Shown here piece by piece: positions 1 to 7,950 of a stretch of DNA of 57,023 bases. The first letter of the stretch is position 1, and every line of letters begins with the position of its first letter. A program made the position numbers and the translations under genes. Source of the stretch: Planctomycetaceae bacterium. Its GTDB lineage: Bacteria; Planctomycetota; Planctomycetia; Planctomycetales; Planctomycetaceae. Where the stretch lies: assembly GCA_028284145.1 (NCBI GenBank), contig JANQSH010000096.1, positions 1-57,023 on the forward strand, read 5' to 3'. The notes beneath the pieces are model-generated. The model did not search any database and was not told where the DNA came from. It saw nothing but the letters and a program-made list of their open reading frames with translations.

Positions 1-60
1 CATAACCCGCTCCGTTGTCGCTCCTTGCAACTTCATCAACCCTTCTTTTCAGTCTTGACG
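1..60 (-). repeat. R3 dispersed repeat, copy 1 (cut by window edge)
   Basis: On the minus strand this reads as the repeat seen at about 3541-3602 and 37161-37198. The shared core is GAGCGACAACGGAGCGGGTT followed by ATG. The upstream part also shares CCGTCAAGA with the copy at 3541. The copy runs off the left edge of the window, so its true end is unknown. Confidence 0.6.
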
Positions 61-68
61 GTTCACTG

Positions 69-160
69 GTCCGACGGACTTTTATCTGTGGCGGCTTACG
101 CCCCATCTGGAACGATAACAGCCGATCGAAAGACGCCACACTTATCCGTTTGCCGCTATA
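69..160 (+). repeat. R2 92-bp hairpin repeat, copy 1
   Basis: This 92-bp segment recurs at 56932-57023 in the same orientation (2 mismatches counted by eye) and at 54204-54295 inverted (about 3 mismatches). Internally 88-100 (GTGGCGGCTTACG) can pair with 127-139 (CGAAAGACGCCAC) at 10 of 13 positions, so the unit can form a long hairpin. The short reading frames across it are not convincing genes. The stretch 161-474 after it shows no recognisable feature apart from the ribosome binding site of the next gene. Confidence 0.75.
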
Positions 161-474
161 AAACACTACGTGCTGGAACTCTCTTTGATGCACAATCTCC
201 GCACCTGTTTTGCGATGCAAACTGCCGGCCTGAAAGTTCGTCGCCAAGATGCCCTGGATACCCATTCATCGTACCCGAAAACAACCTGCGCTGTCACCAT
301 CAGCCGCGTTGGATCATTCTCAGGAGTTGTCGTTGCGTTGCAGCTACGTTAAGATCTTCACAAGCAGGAACATTGGTTCAGATATTTTTCAAAAAGTGTG
401 AAATGGATTCTCTCCACTTCAATTTATGCTTGAATCCAGCCAATCTTGAATCCCACCAGTTAGAGAGATACCCC

Positions 475-990
475 ATGAAAACGATTGTCACATTGGGTCT
501 GGCAATGCTCATCGCCGCTGCGATGGCAGTGACGGCCCAGGCGGAATTGAAAGTCGGCGACAAGGCACCCGATTTTGAATTGCCCGGCAGCGATGGCAAG
601 ACCTATAAACTGGCTGACTTCCTCAGGAAACAGGTGGTTGTTATCGCCTGGTATCCCAAAGCCTTTACCGGTGGATGAACAAAGCAGTGTATTTCGCTCC
701 GTGAGAGTGAAGCTCAGTTGAAGAAATTTCAGGTCGCTTACTTCGCAGCCAGTTGCGATACTGACGAGACGAATACCAGATTTGCCGAATCGCTCAAACT
801 CAATTACGCCATCCTCAGCGATCCTGCTCGCAAGACCGCCAAGGCGTATGGCAACCCGCGTCGCACGACGTTCATCATTGGCATCGATGGAAAAATCCTG
901 CACATCGACAACAAGGTGAGTGTTACCTCGCATGGAGCCGATATCGCTGCCAAACTCGAAGAACTCGGCATACCGAAAGTCGCCGAATAG
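475..990 (+). CDS. Peroxiredoxin (AhpC/TSA family), probable selenoprotein with Sec at the catalytic position
   Basis: Thiol peroxidase of the AhpC/TSA (BCP-like) family, predicted to reduce peroxides outside the cytoplasm. The start ATG at 475 follows a GAGAG motif, and residues 1-23 form a signal peptide ending in AQA. The reading frame is interrupted only by TGA at 676-678, residue 68. The flanking protein reads WYPKAFTGG-U-TKQC, where BCP-type peroxiredoxins have the peroxidatic Cys (PGCTxxxC). The same frame continues without a break to 990 with normal family sequence (SDPARKTAKAYG, TTFIIGIDGKI), giving 171 residues. A hairpin just after the TGA fits a bacterial SECIS element. A nonsense mutation is the alternative, but it would have to fall exactly on the catalytic codon. 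A Cys four residues on could act as the resolving partner. No selA, selB, selC or selD gene is in the window. Confidence 0.85.
692..712 (+). promoter_or_regulatory. SECIS-like hairpin for selenocysteine insertion
   Basis: 692-699 pairs with 705-712: TTCGCTC against GAGTGAA with one G-U pair, plus a closing U-G pair. The loop is CGTGA (700-704). The loop starts 22 nt after the last base of the in-frame TGA (676-678). Size, spacing and a G within the first two loop bases match the published general model for bacterial SECIS elements, which act inside the coding region through SelB. Folding was done by eye. Confidence 0.7.
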
Positions 991-1219
991 TTCGTGCTGC
1001 GTTTTTGTCGTTCCTCCACAGGAAGAAACCCAACTGCGAACTACGAATCGACTGAGTCCTGATGTGTGTATAAGGGAGATATGGGGATGGGATATTCATC
1101 TCCTGTATCCTCTGGTCCCCGAATCTCTCCATCACCCTTCCGAATGTGATGTATCGAATTGGGGCAACCGCATTGCATGGCAGCGGGGCTATGGGAAATC
1201 CCATTATCGGTCGCAAAGC

Positions 1220-2599
1220 CTACCCATTCCGCCGAAAACGACGATTGAACTCCTCCGGATCGAATGGATCGTCCCGCTCTTCATCGAGGATCTTTTTCAG
1301 ATACGGATCACTCGATGGTGGTTCTGGTTTGACTGGTTGTCGGTATGGTTTCGTCCGAAACGCGGGGGGAAATGTGCGGGGTACTGACGTGTCTGATGAA
1401 GTGGTGGCAGGTGTCGGGTCATCGAGTGATTTCGGCACATTAGTGAGACTTTGCACCGAAGTTGCAGTTTCATCATTTTTCGACTGCGACCCACCCGGCT
1501 TGTGGTCGAAAAGAATCGGTCCCGAATCGATGGGGGAAAACTGCCCCGGTTGTTTCAACGCCGCATCGCCGATTGGTCGGGCAACACTCTGCATTTCATT
1601 AACGGCACTACTGCCGTTAATTGCATCATCGCCATTCTGGGCGAAGGGTGAAACTTCGGGGATCTCGCGACCTGTTTTTTCCTTAATCAATCCGTACACC
1701 CACTCCTCCAGTTTGTCGCGCTGTTTTTGCCCGGAGAATCCACGAAAGACATATCGCACTGAACGCGCATGCCCATCCTGGGACCGTTTTAGAATTGGAC
1801 TGGACGAAGGCGAGTCGAAATCGATCTCGCGGATCACCATCGCCAGATTCCGTTCTGCATGAATCTGGTGCGCACCGTAGCCGATACGAACGTGTGTCAG
1901 TTGGAAACGGTTTTTCGCGCCGCTGCCATGACAGGAGCCATTGCCGCAATTGTTGACGAGAATTGGCTGGATCTGACGAATAAACAGGTGAGCTGTTTCG
2001 CGCGAGAGTCCGGAGAGCGATTGTGAGTCGGGTTCGTCGAAACCATCCTCATCAATTTTCGACGCCTTCGGTTTGGGAGTGGAAATGATTTTATGCGGAT
2101 TAAGTTTCTGTTCGAGTCGCTGGAGCATTGAGCGGGCCTGGTCATGACTTGGCGTCAGATGCAGTGCATCCCGCAATTCCACCCGCGCGTGGGAATAGAG
2201 TTCGTACGTCATACACCATTGCGCCAGACCGACATGCTGGTTGGCCGAAGGTGTTTTGATCATGCTTCGCAATTTGCGATAAGCATCCACCAGGTCTTTC
2301 GCTTCAATCTGAACCTGCAATTCGGGAATAATGATGCTGCTCTGCTCAGTCGAAATAACATATCCATTGATCCCCCGGCTGATATGACCACGAATGACAC
2401 GACCGCCATGCAAAACCAGCAAACCTGGCTTTTCGCGAACTGGAATTTCCGTCATCGAATACTGCGACGCACCAGATTGTTGAGCGGAAAGATTTGGGGT
2501 GAGGAAACAGCAGAACGAAACGAGCAACCAGATGGCAAATCCAACTGTCGTGGGGACGGCATCGGTAGAAACGCTCTGAAGCCTGCGAAAAAACTGCAT
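1220..2599 (-). CDS. Secreted protein with a C-x3-CH motif, function unknown
   Basis: Predicted protein of 459 residues starting at the ATG of MQFFRRLQ. That start places a hydrophobic signal or anchor segment (about residues 15-37, ending NLSAQ) at the N-terminus; an upstream in-frame start at 2656 lacks this logic. The middle reads IQPILVNNCGNGSCHGSGA, which resembles the haem-site region of planctomycete cytochrome-type domains but has C-x3-CH rather than C-x2-CH, so haem binding is uncertain. The C-terminal third is rich in Pro, Ser and Asp and looks unstructured. It converges with the peroxiredoxin gene. Function not recognised. Confidence 0.7.
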   Translation of the reverse strand: MQFFRRLQSVSTDAVPTTVGFAIWLLVSFCCFLTPNLSAQQSGASQYSMTEIPVREKPGLLVLHGGRVIRGHISRGINGYVISTEQSSIIIPELQVQIEAKDLVDAYRKLRSMIKTPSANQHVGLAQWCMTYELYSHARVELRDALHLTPSHDQARSMLQRLEQKLNPHKIISTPKPKASKIDEDGFDEPDSQSLSGLSRETAHLFIRQIQPILVNNCGNGSCHGSGAKNRFQLTHVRIGYGAHQIHAERNLAMVIREIDFDSPSSSPILKRSQDGHARSVRYVFRGFSGQKQRDKLEEWVYGLIKEKTGREIPEVSPFAQNGDDAINGSSAVNEMQSVARPIGDAALKQPGQFSPIDSGPILFDHKPGGSQSKNDETATSVQSLTNVPKSLDDPTPATTSSDTSVPRTFPPAFRTKPYRQPVKPEPPSSDPYLKKILDEERDDPFDPEEFNRRFRRNG

Positions 2600-2974
2600 G
2601 ACGGACAAATCCCAGATCGCAGAAGAGACAGGAAATGAAATGGTGGAGACGCACAATACGACTCCGGTTCAACAGGGTCAAGATCGATCATGAGTCGACT
2701 CAATCAGTTGTCCTGAAACGGCTTGCAATAAACACAAAGCGGCAGGAATGGCCGGTGCAAAACCGTGGTTCGATTGAGACAATCGACCGCTGCACCATCT
2801 CGACTCGGATTGCAATTACTATTTTCTGCGAACTCACGCGGAAGGCAAATTGATCGAACAGACTGCTGGGATTTCGATTTTTCGTTCCCTATAATGGACA
2901 TTGGTTTCTGCGAAGCGAGAGGACACCCGACCGATGGTCCCAGGTGGCGACTGGCCTGGAGGGGCAATGCTGTA
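2600..2974. other. Divergent intergenic region
   Basis: About 375 bp between two divergent genes. It must hold both promoters, but no clear -35/-10 pair, repeat or small gene was recognised. A GGAGGGG motif at about 2958-2964 is the ribosome binding site of the next gene. Confidence 0.4.
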
Positions 2975-3538
2975 ATGTCTGATTCATTGCGTGGGCAATT
3001 TCTGGTGGCGGGCAAACATCTGCGCGACCCGAATTTTTATAAGGCGGTCGTATTGCTGATCGAACACAACGCCAGCGGCGCGATGGGGCTCGTGGTCAAT
3101 CGCCCTTCCACCGTGACCGTGGCCAACGCCTTGTCTGAACACTTTCCGCTGACGGAGGCCGAAGACCTCGTCTATGTGGGTGGACCAGTCGAACCTTCAG
3201 CGCTGTTCATCGTGCATAATTCGCAGGAATACAACGAAGCGGAAGGCCCGGTCGTTCCCGGTGTCTATATTGGCAGCAACGAAAAAGTGTTTGAACGCAT
3301 CGTCAACTCGGCTGCTGATGGCGATCCCCGTTTACGGTTTCGGATCTATTGCGGCTGCGCTGGCTGGGCTCCAGGTCAACTGGAACAGGAATTGGCCCGA
3401 GGCGACTGGCATCTGCTTTCCGGCTCGGCCGACTTCACACTCTGCGAAGAACCGTACGATATATGGGAAAAACTGATTGGTCAGTATCAGGCCGCCTGTC
3501 GATTCCTGCCACATACTGATCATCCCGAATGGAACTAG
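2975..3538 (+). CDS. yqgE: YqgE/AlgH family protein (DUF179)
   Basis: Conserved cytosolic protein of 187 residues, the usual family length. The ATG at 2975 is chosen because it follows GGAGGGG and starts with the family N-terminus MSDSLRGQFLVAG. Diagnostic stretches are YKAVVLLIEHN, GAMGLVVNRPS, VYVGGPVE, and CGCAGWAPGQLEQE near the C-terminus. The molecular role of the family is unsettled. The gene ends in TAG at the start of an R3 repeat copy. Confidence 0.93.
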   Translation: MSDSLRGQFLVAGKHLRDPNFYKAVVLLIEHNASGAMGLVVNRPSTVTVANALSEHFPLTEAEDLVYVGGPVEPSALFIVHNSQEYNEAEGPVVPGVYIGSNEKVFERIVNSAADGDPRLRFRIYCGCAGWAPGQLEQELARGDWHLLSGSADFTLCEEPYDIWEKLIGQYQAACRFLPHTDHPEWN

Positions 3539-3540
3539 TG

Positions 3541-3602
3541 GTCCGTCAAGATTAAAATTTGGGTTCGGTAAAGTTACACGGAGCGACAACGGAGCGGGTT
3601 AT
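3541..3602 (+). repeat. R3 dispersed repeat, copy 2
   Basis: Begins immediately after the yqgE stop codon and carries CCGTCAAGATT, then GAGCGACAACGGAGCGGGTT and ATGTCAA. It matches the reverse complement of 1-60 at about three quarters of positions by eye, and the shorter copy near 37161-37198. Confidence 0.6.
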
Positions 3603-3642
3603 GTCAATCCGCATCCCAAAACGAAGCTTTGACAAGGCTCTG

Positions 3643-3740
3643 GAGCAGTTTACTTTCTGGTGTGATGCCTCCAGCTCGTGGGGACCTGTGTTTGCAGGCC
3701 AAATGACGTCCATCGCAGCGAAGAAGAGTGTAATACGCTC
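3643..3740 (+). repeat. R1 MITE-like element, copy 1
   Basis: A 98-bp unit starting GAGCAGTTTAC and ending GTAATACGCTC, whose ends form an imperfect terminal inverted repeat. Both flanks are TG. It is defined by comparison with 13 further copies in this window, here in plus orientation. Confidence 0.8.
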
Positions 3741-3785
3741 TGAAGCGACAACTCATTACCTGCAGCTCGACCACCATCAAATTGA

Positions 3786-4766
3786 ATGGATTTCTGGATG
3801 GAAATTCTGACAATCGCAGATCCGGAAACAGGATCGACAGCGAAAGTTTTACCCGAACTCGGTTTCAACTGCTTTTCCTTCGTTGCTAACCTGCCGGATG
3901 GCCGCTCGGTCAATGTGCTGGATGCCGTACCTGATTTTGAAACCGGAACACAACGTCCCAGCAGCAGTGGCATTCCGATTCTGTTTCCGTTTCCCAACAG
4001 AATTCGCGATGGCCGGTTTCGCTGGCAGGACAAGGAATTTGAGATTGGGCCGGAACGCGGATATTTCGATGCCTTCGGCAATGCTATGCATGGGTTTTGT
4101 CTTGACCGTCCCTGGCTGTTTTTTGACGTCACGGAAAATCAGGTGCATGGCCGCTTTGAACTGCATGTTGATGCACCGGATCGGAGCGACTTCTGGCCTG
4201 CCAACTTCATTCTCTTCGTAACCTACACGGTGACTGGTGCCGAGTTACGGATGGATGTTCGTATTCAGAATCCTGACTCCGTCGCTCTCCCCTGGGGGTT
4301 TGGCACACACCCTTACTTTCGTTTGCCACTGGGAGAGAATGGTTCACCATCGAATTGCCTCATTTCCGCAGCCACCGGCAAACAATGGGAATTGGAGAAC
4401 TGCCTCCCGACCGGGGAAATCGTTCCCGTGCCGCCGGAGATCGACCTTCGTGAGGGCACCTGGTACGACACGCTTCAACTCGACCACGTCTACACCGGTT
4501 TGACACACGGACCAGAGGGTTTTGAAAGTGGTATTCTCGATGAGGCCTCTGGACTGCAGGTGCGACAGTTGTGTGATCGAAACATACGAGAGTTTGTCGT
4601 CTACACGCCTGCAGATCGTCTGACGATTTGTCTTGAGCCTTACACTTGCGCGACAGACGCGATTCACCTCGAACAGCGTGACATTTCCGCAGGTTGGCGC
4701 AGCCTGTTGCCCGGCCGCGAAGTGGCGTTTCGCATTCGGATTCTCGCCGACGAAGTGGTCGCCTGA
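3786..4766 (+). CDS. Aldose 1-epimerase (galactose mutarotase) family protein
   Basis: Sugar-binding beta-sandwich enzyme of 326 residues that interconverts anomers of aldoses or a related sugar phosphate. Family signatures are GIPILFPFPNRI near residue 65, HGF near residue 103, WGFGTHPYFRLP with the catalytic His near residue 180, and VVYTP...CLEPYTCATDA with the catalytic Glu near residue 285. The first ATG (3786) and the ATG at 3798 both lack a strong ribosome binding site; 3798 is a plausible alternative. An R1 element ends 45 bp upstream. Exact sugar specificity cannot be read from the sequence. Confidence 0.88.
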   Translation: MDFWMEILTIADPETGSTAKVLPELGFNCFSFVANLPDGRSVNVLDAVPDFETGTQRPSSSGIPILFPFPNRIRDGRFRWQDKEFEIGPERGYFDAFGNAMHGFCLDRPWLFFDVTENQVHGRFELHVDAPDRSDFWPANFILFVTYTVTGAELRMDVRIQNPDSVALPWGFGTHPYFRLPLGENGSPSNCLISAATGKQWELENCLPTGEIVPVPPEIDLREGTWYDTLQLDHVYTGLTHGPEGFESGILDEASGLQVRQLCDRNIREFVVYTPADRLTICLEPYTCATDAIHLEQRDISAGWRSLLPGREVAFRIRILADEVVA

Positions 4767-4849
4767 ATCCAGGCATGCTGCTCTTGTTTGGGCAGGCAAG
4801 TCTGTCTGGGAAGAAAAATCTCAAAGTGAAAATCACTGACTCGAGCCTG

Positions 4850-4907
4850 GAGCGTATTACGCTCTTCTGTGCCGCGATGGGTGTCGTTCGCCCTGCCTGC
4901 CGTTTGT
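4850..4907 (-). repeat. R1 MITE-like element, copy 2 (truncated)
   Basis: Starts GAGCGTATTACGCTCTTCTG and follows the R1 consensus in minus orientation to about 4907, after which similarity stops. Roughly 60% of the element remains. Confidence 0.7.
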
Positions 4908-5363
4908 CTGAGAGTAAGAATGGGATGGGATGACAGGACCGTTCTTTGCAATGTTTTTCGACCGAAAAGAAAGTGACCACGGAACGGACGAAATGCACGA
5001 AAGTGTTTTTTGTAACCACGTTTGTGAGAACGTGACTTGAGTGCTGGTCATGACACGCTTTGACAAGCCGTGGTTACGAGAACCTGTACGACCTCTTTAA
5101 TGGCTCACCTGACGGAAGAGTACGAGCCCTCTGGACAATATGAAGTGAGTGCGTGGTCGAGACAATCACCGGGCAGATTGCACCGCTCCGCTAAAAGCGG
5201 AATCACCCGTCACCAGCTCACGTCGATTTTGTTTGCAAATGATTTCCGGAAATTGGCGAAAATCATCTTTTCACCTGGAGGTACCAGAGCGATTCTTCCC
5301 TTGGTCAATTCAATGTGAACAACCAACATACTGGAACGAAGAAGGGGAAGCAAATTGTCTGTG
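4908..5363. other. Intergenic region upstream of the phage-like cassette
   Basis: No gene was recognised. GTAACCACG (5012-5020) and CGTGGTTAC (5069-5077) form a 9-bp inverted repeat around a 48-bp spacer. TCCGCT-AAA-AGCGGA at about 5187-5201 is a small hairpin. The promoter of the downstream operon is presumably here. The inverted repeat is a candidate operator but nothing more can be said. Confidence 0.35.
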
Positions 5364-5741
5364 ATGAATCGAAAACAGGTGAAGGTAATTCTGCCTCGTA
5401 CCGGGGCAAATGAATTCTGGCAACTCGTGCAGGAGCATTATGCGACGGAAGATCCGCTGCGATGGAAATACCTCGCCATGCTTGCTCTGCGAGAGAATGC
5501 CGGCTGGCCGCTGGAACAGATCGGCCTGGTCTTCAACCACAGCAAAGGGCATGTCGTGCGATGTCTCGAACAGGTGAAGAAGCAACTGCGGCGACGATTT
5601 CGCAATGAAGGAAATTTTGAAGAGATCGAACGACCTGAGCGTCCGCTCGATCCCCATTACGACTACAGCGAACATTTCATCAGCCGCAACCCGACCTTCA
5701 ACTCCGGTCAAGGCAACACCGCACCGGAGGAACGGTCATGA
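5364..5741 (+). CDS. Small helix-turn-helix (sigma region 4-like) protein
   Basis: Predicted 125-residue protein. Its centre (LRWKYLAMLALRENAGWPLE, then QIGLVFNHSKGHVVRCLEQV) has the helix pattern of sigma-70 region 4 or GntR-like DNA-binding domains, followed by the basic stretch KKQLRRRFR. The ATG at 5364 is used; a TTG at 5355 lies closer to AAGGGGAAG and could be the real start. The stop overlaps the ATG of the next gene (ATGA), which indicates translational coupling. As first gene of a phage-like cassette it may regulate or guide it; that is inference. Confidence 0.72.
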   Translation: MNRKQVKVILPRTGANEFWQLVQEHYATEDPLRWKYLAMLALRENAGWPLEQIGLVFNHSKGHVVRCLEQVKKQLRRRFRNEGNFEEIERPERPLDPHYDYSEHFISRNPTFNSGQGNTAPEERS

Positions 5742-6328
5742 ATGGAACACCCGATTCGAGCAACATGCAACGTGTTGCAGTGAACAAACTCATTGCCGCA
5801 CCGTACAATCCACGTGTTGTTCTGCGACCGGATTCGCCCGGCTATCGCCGACTGTCCCGGTCGCTGGATGAGTTCGGACTTGTCCAACCGATTGTCTGGA
5901 ACGAAAGGACTGGACATGTCGTCTCAGGCCATCAACGGTTGCAGATTCTCAAAGACCGTGGAGCAACAGAAGTCGAAGTGATCGCCGTCTCTCTTTCGCT
6001 CGAACGCGAAAAGGCGCTCAACATTACAATGAACAACCGACAGGTCGGCAGCGATTGGGATGCGGACAAACTGCAGTCACTCGTTGTCGAGCTGGAAGAA
6101 TTACCCGATTTTGACGCCACGCTCACCGGCTTCGACGAGGCGGATATTCAGGACTTTCTTTTCATTCCGAATGATGACTTTGAACGGCTGGATGGTTTGG
6201 AAGAAGTTGAAACCAGCGTGCGCGTGGAGATGGAAATCTCCCCGGACGACTGGGAGGACATCCTGCCGGAACTGGACGACTTGATATCTCGATATCGGTT
6301 GTCGGTACACATTCAACAACCTGGTTAG
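5738..6328 (+). CDS. ParB-like nuclease domain protein
   Basis: Protein of 196 residues with a ParB/sulfiredoxin-type N-terminal domain: LIAAPYNPRV, SLDEFGLVQPIVWNERTGHVVSGHQR, and ALNITMNNRQVGSDWD at residues 20-110. This is the type common next to phage terminases and DNA methylases rather than chromosomal ParB, because the HTH and C-terminal dimerisation parts are absent. The acidic C-terminal third has no recognised domain. The start overlaps the preceding stop by 4 bp. Its TAG stop is TA plus the first base of an R1 element. Confidence 0.85.
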   Translation: MNGTPDSSNMQRVAVNKLIAAPYNPRVVLRPDSPGYRRLSRSLDEFGLVQPIVWNERTGHVVSGHQRLQILKDRGATEVEVIAVSLSLEREKALNITMNNRQVGSDWDADKLQSLVVELEELPDFDATLTGFDEADIQDFLFIPNDDFERLDGLEEVETSVRVEMEISPDDWEDILPELDDLISRYRLSVHIQQPG

Positions 6329-6425
6329 AACGGTTTACTTTTTGGTGTGACGCTTCTGGCTCATGGGGACCTGTGTTTGCAGGCCGAACAACGCCCATCG
6401 CGACACAGAAAAGCGTAACACGCTC
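6328..6425 (+). repeat. R1 MITE-like element, copy 3 with TA flanks
   Basis: A 98-bp copy starting GAACGGTTTAC and ending GTAACACGCTC, flanked by TA at 6326-6327 and 6426-6427, consistent with a TA target duplication. The left TA and the first G form the TAG stop of the ParB-like gene. The remaining 6426-6673 before the next gene shows no clear feature. Confidence 0.85.
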
Positions 6426-6673
6426 TAATGATGATTATTGCTCTGCAGGACAGCGGCCTTGCTGTCGTTCTGCAGGGGAGTGACGATTTTTCATTCATCG
6501 AGCGATTTCGCTGTCGTCGTCTCTTAATCAGAAAGAAAGGCATACGGGAGCATGCCCTGCAAGAACTGAGTCGCGCAGCGATAAGCGGTAATACATTTCC
6601 GCTTATGCCTCCGGCAGCCAGACGTGCACGTCTGACCCATCCGCATAGCGTGAAAAAAAGAAAAAGGAAACTC

Positions 6674-7423
6674 ATGCAACTGACAGTCGACTACGAATTT
6701 CTTCCGAAGCGGCCATCGTCCAATGCTTCTATTGTGATGGATCATTTCGGCATTAGTTTTGAAACCGGTCGCCATGAAATCGCAGCGGGACTCGAACTCC
6801 CCATTCAACCGAATCAGATTGTCTGTTTCACCGGCCCGTCCGGTTCGGGCAAATCGAGCCTGATGCGCGCTGCTGCAAAATGTCTCAGCCAATCCAAAAC
6901 CGTCATCAATATCGATCATCTTGATCTTGGCGACCATATTCTTGTCGATGCACTTGGGCTGCCGGCAGACGATGCCATCCGTTTGCTGGCTGCCTGCGGC
7001 CTGGGAGAAGCGCAACTCATGCTGCGAACGTCTGCCGAACTGAGTGATGGTCAGCGTTACCGGTTTCGGCTGGCATTGGCGATCGCACAACAACCCGATT
7101 GGATTCTGGCGGACGAATTCACGGCGACACTCGATCGCACGCTGGCACAGATTGTGGCATTCAATATCCGCCGACTCTGTTCACGCACGGGCATTGGTTT
7201 TCTGCTGGCGACCACGCATGAGGATGTCGTTGCTGACCTGCAACCCGAATTGCATCTGCAGTGCGAACTCGATGGCCAGCATGAACTGACCGAGCGGAGC
7301 GCGAAAAAAAAACGCTGCAGCTTGCCGAGAAATTCCGGGTCAGCGAAGGAACCAAATCCGACTGGTCGTATTTCGCTCGGTGGCATTACCGCAGTCATCA
7401 CATCGGGCTCGTGCAGCGGGTGA
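6674..7423 (+). CDS. ABC-type ATPase domain (5' part of a frame-split ABC-GNAT fusion)
   Basis: The start ATG at 6674 follows AAGGA. The ATP-binding cassette is complete: Walker A GPSGSGKSS, signature ELSDGQRYR, Walker B WILADEFTATLD and H-loop ATTHEDV. There are no membrane segments, so this is not a transporter permease. After residue about 210 the frame enters A9 (7304-7312) and then yields a tail unlike any domain before stopping at 7423. In the -1 frame the sequence continues smoothly into a GNAT domain. The whole resembles the 'ABC-type ATPase fused to a predicted acetyltransferase' family (COG2401). Context with ParB-like and terminase genes suggests a phage origin. Whether the split is real, slippage-corrected or a sequencing error cannot be decided here. 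Confidence 0.82.
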   Translation: MQLTVDYEFLPKRPSSNASIVMDHFGISFETGRHEIAAGLELPIQPNQIVCFTGPSGSGKSSLMRAAAKCLSQSKTVINIDHLDLGDHILVDALGLPADDAIRLLAACGLGEAQLMLRTSAELSDGQRYRFRLALAIAQQPDWILADEFTATLDRTLAQIVAFNIRRLCSRTGIGFLLATTHEDVVADLQPELHLQCELDGQHELTERSAKKKRCSLPRNSGSAKEPNPTGRISLGGITAVITSGSCSG

Positions 7424-7950
7424 CGCTGCTGTGGCATAGTGAAAAGCCGATCGGTATTTGTGTCTTCACCGTGCCGCCGATTTCACTGCAGGCCCGCAAT
7501 CGGTATTTCGGTCGTTCGGGTAAATGGACGCGAGTTTCCTTACAGGTTTTGAACCGACAATTGGTGATGCTGTCGCGCGTTGTGTTGCATCCGACCTATC
7601 GTGGGGCGGGCGTGGCGGCACCCTTTATTCGTCGCAGTTGTGAAACGTGTTCATGGCCCTGGGTTGAAACGCTCACCGAAATGGGTCACATGAACCCCTT
7701 TTTTGAACGGTCCGGTTTCACTCGTGTTGGCATCAGCCGCACAAAATCATCCACGCGCGAAGATCATTCCGCCATCTACGGAGGACGTCGCAACAAACAT
7801 GGAAAACCGCAACTCATCTCAAAAGAAACGCACCGCAAAAGCCGGTACGCGCAGCCAGTCTACTACATCTTCGACAACCGCCAAAACAAAGTCGCCGACA
7901 CGCAGGAAGAGACCAACTGCAAAGAAGGCAGCCAGGAAGAAGTCGGCTAA
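7312..7950 (+). CDS. GNAT acetyltransferase domain (3' part of the ABC-GNAT fusion, -1 frame)
   Basis: In the frame entered by a -1 shift at A9 the protein reads TLQLAEKFRVSEGTKSDWSY and later RLHP-like VVLHPTYRGAGVAAPFIRR, the acetyl-CoA binding motif A of GNAT enzymes, then NPFFERSGF, a typical GNAT C-terminal motif. An internal ATG-like start exists at 7411, but it would remove the N-terminal strands, so independent translation is unlikely to give a whole domain. The last 50 codons overlap the terminase small subunit gene in another frame and look non-domain-like. Confidence 0.72.
   Translation, partial: TLQLAEKFRVSEGTKSDWSYFARWHYRSHHIGLVQRVTLLWHSEKPIGICVFTVPPISLQARNRYFGRSGKWTRVSLQVLNRQLVMLSRVVLHPTYRGAGVAAPFIRRSCETCSWPWVETLTEMGHMNPFFERSGFTRVGISRTKSSTREDHSAIYGGRRNKHGKPQLISKETHRKSRYAQPVYYIFDNRQNKVADTQEETNCKEGSQEEVG

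Noticed and set aside
475..678. Reading the peroxiredoxin as a pseudogene ended by a nonsense codon
   Set aside because: The TGA is exactly at the catalytic Cys codon, the frame is intact beyond it and a SECIS-like hairpin follows. Decay would not be expected to hit just this codon.
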